This document shows positions 5,609-8,303 of a stretch of DNA of 8,303 nt, one piece after another; position 1 is the stretch's first letter; each line of letters starts with the position of its first letter. Below the pieces are notes generated by a model. That model was not told the origin of the DNA, made no database searches, and saw only the letters and a list, made by a program, of their open reading frames with translations. Source of the stretch: Akkermansiaceae bacterium UBA7890 (GTDB lineage Bacteria > Verrucomicrobiota > Verrucomicrobiia > Verrucomicrobiales > Akkermansiaceae); assembly GCA_002501065.1 (NCBI GenBank), contig DLRK01000054.1:1-8303 (forward strand). The letters run 5' to 3'. Position numbers and translations under genes: made by a program.

Positions 5609-6016
5609 ATGCTCACCAAGTTCATCTCTGCAACCCCCCCCCAGGCCGCGAAGTCCGCGGCAGAAATATCAAAAAGAACCCAGAACCTCGCGCAGATCTA
5701 TTCGACGCTGCAGTTCCTTGAGCGCTGCGTCTCGGCCTGCGAGGTCCTGGCTGACGAATTGGGTCCCGAGACCTACACGCATCCGCTCCACGAACACATC
5801 AACGAATGTATCGTGGCGTGCGAACAACTGTCGGGAGCCATGGTGCGGCAATCGCGCTTCTGCATCCAGTATGCAGAAGTCTGCACCGCGGCCTGTGCCA
5901 ATCTCGCCGATGAGTGTGTGCACGCCGAAGCGGTCACCGCCTTGCGCTGTGCGGATCTCTGCGGCGATGCCATCGACATGATCCGTGACGATTTCGCCAT
6001 TGCGGTTTCCAACTAG
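5609..6016 (+). CDS. Cysteine-rich four-helix protein, putative copper-binding (DUF326/Csp-like)
   Basis: The 135-residue protein is almost wholly helical and carries ten cysteines at residues 40, 44, 67, 71, 85, 92, 96, 103, 114 and 118. Several occur as C-x3-C, which puts both thiols on one face of a helix (RCVSACEVL, ECIVACEQL, VCTAACANL, RCADLCGDA). This pattern and length fit the DUF326 and copper-storage (Csp) four-helix bundles, whose core thiols hold Cu(I). Three histidines (58, 61, 63) lie between helices. No signal peptide is evident, suggesting a cytosolic protein. The frame is open from a GTG at 5525, but codons between there and 5609 are AT-rich and unlike the rest, so the ATG at 5609 is preferred; no clear ribosome binding site precedes either. 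It has no copper transporter or regulator beside it. The family call is from cysteine pattern only and could be a related metal- or thiol-binding bundle. Confidence 0.72.
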   Translation: MLTKFISATPPQAAKSAAEISKRTQNLAQIYSTLQFLERCVSACEVLADELGPETYTHPLHEHINECIVACEQLSGAMVRQSRFCIQYAEVCTAACANLADECVHAEAVTALRCADLCGDAIDMIRDDFAIAVSN

Positions 6017-6055
6017 GCACCACGAGGATCTCACCGTACAACCCCCAGTATGGAA

Positions 6056-6085
6056 GAAAAGACAGGGCTTCGGCCCTGTCTTTTC
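6056..6085. terminator. Strong bidirectional intrinsic terminator with UUCG loop
   Basis: GAAAAGACAGGGC (6056-6068), loop TTCG (6069-6072) and GCCCTGTCTTTTC (6073-6085) form a perfect 13-pair hairpin. The AAAA and TTTT parts of the stem provide a U-rich 3' side on both strands. It lies 39 bp past the stop of the cysteine-rich gene and 61 bp past the stop of convergent rarA, so it can end both transcripts. C(UUCG)G on the plus strand is an exceptionally stable tetraloop. Confidence 0.93.
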
Positions 6086-6146
6086 GCTGTCTGGAATGCC
6101 CGTGCCCTCTGGGAATCAGAGACAAGGGGTGGAAGGGTCAGGCCTG

Positions 6147-7499
6147 CTACTTCGTCGGCGGGTCGAACTGAGAGCGCCAGAAGTCGAGGCGTTCCTTGAT
6201 GCGTTTTTCGAGGCCGTTCTCGGTCGGTTCATAGTAGCGACGTCCCTCGGGAAGGTAGGCCTGGGGTGTGAAGTTGCCTTCGTAGTCATGGGAGTAGAGA
6301 TACTGCATGGCGGCCTGGTCCGCTCCGGAGGCTTCCGCGAGTTTCTTGCGGAAGCTGGTGCGCAGGTGCTCGGGAACAGAGAGAGTGCGGTTTTCCTCCA
6401 CATCCTGCATGGCAGCCCCCAGGGCGGCGTAAGCGCTGTTGGACTTGGGCGCGGTGGCGAGGTAGACGGTGGCGTGGGCCAGGGGGATTCGCCCCTCGGG
6501 CATGCCGAGGAACTCAAAGGCCTGCTGGGCGGCGAGGGCGATCCGGAGGGCGTTGGAGTCGGCCAGTCCGATATCCTCGGAGGCGGAGATGACCAGTCGG
6601 CGGGCGATGAAGCGGGGGTCCTCGCCGGCGTGGAGCATCTTGGCCATCCAGTAGAGGGCGGCGTCGGGGTCGGAACCCCGGATCGACTTGATGAAGGCCG
6701 AAATGGTGTCGTAGTGCTGGTCTCCATCCGAGTCGTAGACGATCGCCTTGTGCTGGATGGATTCCTCAGCCACGGCAAGATCCAGGTGAATGCGGCCTTC
6801 GCCCCCGGGAGTGGTGAGGATGGCGAGTTCAAGGGCGGTCAGGGCCTTACGGGCATCCCCGTCCGCTTTTTCGGCAAGGTGATGGAGGGCGTTCTCGTCG
6901 GCCTCGATGTCCATGGAGCCAAATCCCCGTTCCGGGTCAGACAGGGCGCGCTGGAGGAGGAGAAGAATGTCGTCCGAGGAGAGTGGTTCCAGTTGGAAGA
7001 TCTGGGAGCGGGAGACCAGCGGAGAGTTGACGTAGAAGTAGGGGTTGTGGGTGGTGGCCCCGATGAAGCGCACAGTGCCGCGCTCCAGGTGGGGAAGGAG
7101 GACGTCCTGCTGGGCCTTGTTGAAGCGGTGAATCTCGTCAATGAAGAGGACGGTGCTCTGATTCCGGAGCTTGGTGTAGGTCCGAGCCTGCTCGATCTTG
7201 GCGCGGATTTCAGCCACGTTGGATTCCACTCCGTTAAGGGCCTCGAAACGCGATCCGGTCGAACTGGCCACCACCCAGGCGAGGGTGGTCTTTCCGGTGC
7301 CGGGGGGTCCGTAAAAGATGAGGGAAGTGAAACGATCGGCTTCGATGGCACGGCGGAGGAGTTTCCCCTCTCCCAGGATGTGTTGCTGGCCTGCGACTTC
7401 AGAAAGCGATCGCGGACGCATGCGGGCAGCCAGCGGTTCCCCCGGGTCCGGAGGTTTCACTGGCGTCTCTTCCGGGGGGGCCTCGAAGAGTTCGTCCAT
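6147..7499 (-). CDS. rarA: Replication-associated recombination protein RarA (MgsA), AAA+ ATPase
   Basis: RarA is a clamp-loader-like AAA+ ATPase, related to eukaryotic Mgs1/WRNIP1, that acts at stalled or gapped replication forks and binds SSB. The 450-residue product matches the roughly 447 of E. coli. Residues about 26-40 hold the family start LAARMRPRSLSEVAGQQHIL. Walker A is GPPGTGKT at 64-71 and Walker B is LFIDEIH at 118-124, with sensor 1 GATTHNP near 147-153 and a likely arginine finger in LVSRSQIF near 164. The C-terminal half carries the tetramerisation region (SAFIKSIRGSDPDAALYWMA, SEDIGLAD, LPEGRRYYEPTENGLEKRI). The frame is open to 7658, but the extra 53 residues are proline- and arginine-rich and unlike the family, while ATG at 7499 gives the normal length. 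No Shine-Dalgarno sequence precedes it, and the candidate promoter suggests a leaderless message. Confidence 0.96.
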   Translation of the reverse strand: MDELFEAPPEETPVKPPDPGEPLAARMRPRSLSEVAGQQHILGEGKLLRRAIEADRFTSLIFYGPPGTGKTTLAWVVASSTGSRFEALNGVESNVAEIRAKIEQARTYTKLRNQSTVLFIDEIHRFNKAQQDVLLPHLERGTVRFIGATTHNPYFYVNSPLVSRSQIFQLEPLSSDDILLLLQRALSDPERGFGSMDIEADENALHHLAEKADGDARKALTALELAILTTPGGEGRIHLDLAVAEESIQHKAIVYDSDGDQHYDTISAFIKSIRGSDPDAALYWMAKMLHAGEDPRFIARRLVISASEDIGLADSNALRIALAAQQAFEFLGMPEGRIPLAHATVYLATAPKSNSAYAALGAAMQDVEENRTLSVPEHLRTSFRKKLAEASGADQAAMQYLYSHDYEGNFTPQAYLPEGRRYYEPTENGLEKRIKERLDFWRSQFDPPTK

Positions 7500-7505
7500 G
7501 TCGGC

Positions 7506-7534
7506 ACGATAGATTGGAGTTTCACAGGCGACAA
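7506..7534 (-). promoter_or_regulatory. Candidate rarA promoter implying a leaderless transcript
   Basis: On the minus strand TTGTCG (7529-7534) and TATCGT (7506-7511) are 17 bp apart, each matching four of six consensus positions. Only six bases separate the -10 box from the rarA ATG at 7499, so transcription would begin at or next to the start codon. That agrees with the absence of a ribosome binding site. Confidence 0.4.
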
Positions 7535-7700
7535 TCCCGGAGGTCGCGGTGGGTCGAACTCGAATGGCCTCGCCACGGGACGGGGATGTCCAGGCGGTTG
7601 CCGTTGGCTCGATTCGGGCTGTCCCCGCAGGTGGAAACTTCCGTGAGTTGAAGACCACGGAGTTTGATTGAAGAGGATCGTGGAAAATTCAAAGATCGGC

Positions 7701-7729
7701 TTCACCTATTGAATCCGGTGCGGGATAAT
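7701..7729 (+). promoter_or_regulatory. Candidate sigma70-type promoter of the PVC dehydrogenase-like gene
   Basis: TTCACC (7701-7706) and GATAAT (7724-7729) are separated by exactly 17 bp and match four and five of six consensus positions, the best promoter in the window. Transcription would begin near 7736, giving a leader of about 26 nt before the ATG at 7762. The rest of the 262-bp divergent gap (7500-7761) shows no gene; a C7 run lies at 7746-7752. Confidence 0.55.
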
Positions 7730-7761
7730 GAGGGCGAAGCCAGCACCCCCCCAAGCCTGCT

Positions 7762-8303
7762 ATGAAGCTCCTCTCCTCTCTTTACCTTCTAACCCTTACG
7801 GCATCGGGCGAAGTCCCCGGTATCCATCTGGCCGACAAATCGTTGCGCGTTGAGTTTCTCGACAGTGATGAGAAGGAGTTCTTCATCAGCCAAACGATGG
7901 ACTTGTCCGGGCGCCTGTTCGTCGGTTGTCGCGAGGCGTTGTATGTTTACGAGCCAACCGCGGATGGTGGCTTCGGTCCGCGCCGGGAGTTGTTCCGTTT
8001 TCCCAAGGACTCCTGGCTCTATGACCTCGAGGTCTATGGCAATGACCTCTTTGTCCTGACGAATACGGCTCTCTACCGCATGCGTGAGGCGGTCACCCGG
8101 CGCAACGACCTGAAACCTGAAAAATTGCTTTGGGGCATGCCTCAGGGGCACTTTCACCAAGGACTTCATGGCATGGAATTCGGGCCAACCGGCGATCTGT
8201 TCCTGTCCATGGGGGATCCGCAACCGCACATGCACTGGGACCGCTCGCGTCCGGACCATTTGTGGCATTGGACCTTTTACGTCGGGCCGGACAACAAGGA
8301 AGT
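7762..8303 (+). CDS. Secreted PVC-type membrane-bound dehydrogenase-like protein, N-terminal part
   Basis: The gene is cut by the window edge; 180 codons are visible. It opens with a short signal peptide (MKLLSSLYLLTLTASG, cleavage probably just after) so the protein is exported. The rest reads as blades of a beta-propeller: LSGRLFVGCREALYVYEP, WLYDLEVYGNDLFVLTNTAL and then HFHQGLHGMEFGPTGDLFLS with MGDP and RPDHLWHWTFY. These last motifs are typical of the N-terminal domain of the Pirellula/Verrucomicrobium putative membrane-bound dehydrogenases, which usually run to about 900 residues or more and end with HEAT-like repeats and a CxxCH heme-binding domain. Those parts lie outside the window. 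The substrate is not known; related propellers bind sugars or PQQ-like cofactors. No Shine-Dalgarno sequence precedes the ATG, but a good promoter lies upstream. Confidence 0.85.
   Translation, partial: MKLLSSLYLLTLTASGEVPGIHLADKSLRVEFLDSDEKEFFISQTMDLSGRLFVGCREALYVYEPTADGGFGPRRELFRFPKDSWLYDLEVYGNDLFVLTNTALYRMREAVTRRNDLKPEKLLWGMPQGHFHQGLHGMEFGPTGDLFLSMGDPQPHMHWDRSRPDHLWHWTFYVGPDNKE

Noticed and set aside
5985..7646. A 553-codon open frame on the plus strand
   Set aside because: It lies opposite rarA, whose Walker motifs and full-length match are clear. The plus-strand product is glycine- and valine-rich with no recognisable domain, as expected for the antisense of a GC-rich gene.
7500..7658. 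A 53-residue N-terminal extension of RarA
   Set aside because: The added residues are proline/arginine-rich, not seen in the family, and would overlap the candidate promoter. ATG 7499 gives the usual length.

Overview
The window reads as ordinary chromosomal DNA from a high-GC Gram-negative bacterium, most likely of the Verrucomicrobiota (PVC superphylum). Three points support this: a lipid A gene (lpxI) implies an outer membrane; a flotillin-like floA is present; and the partial gene at the right edge matches the Pirellula/Verrucomicrobium-type membrane-bound dehydrogenase family, which is almost confined to PVC bacteria. Start codons are often GTG or TTG, and Shine-Dalgarno sequences are weak or absent in front of many genes. 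The taxonomic call is inference from gene families, not from a marker gene.

Layout. Positions 98-179 hold a tRNA-Leu(CAA) on the minus strand. Upstream of it on the same strand are a 173-residue membrane-anchored, proline-rich protein (241-762) and the flotillin-like floA (815-1876), probably one operon. lpxI (1970-2821, plus) is divergent from floA across a 93-bp gap. A KH-domain RNA-binding protein (2877-3197, minus) converges on lpxI, and upstream of it lies a two-pass membrane protein of unknown function (3363-4226, minus). mnmA (4329-5417, plus) is divergent from that membrane protein. Between mnmA and a small cysteine-rich four-helix, putative copper-binding protein (5609-6016, plus) is a 191-bp AT-rich gap. 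A strong two-way terminator with a UUCG loop (6056-6085) separates the cysteine-rich gene from the convergent rarA (6147-7499, minus). After a 262-bp divergent gap, a secreted PVC-type dehydrogenase-like gene begins at 7762 and runs off the window.

The genes do not form one pathway. They are mostly housekeeping: tRNA supply and modification (tRNA-Leu, MnmA), RNA binding (KH protein), envelope building and membrane organisation (LpxI, FloA and its partner), and replication-fork maintenance (RarA). The less ordinary parts are the cysteine-rich gene, the floA partner, the two-pass membrane protein, and the gap after mnmA. That gap contains a candidate 86-bp miniature transposable element with terminal inverted repeats and flanking TA dinucleotides, whose left TA forms part of the mnmA stop codon. 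No defence system, CRISPR array, prophage or complete insertion sequence was seen.
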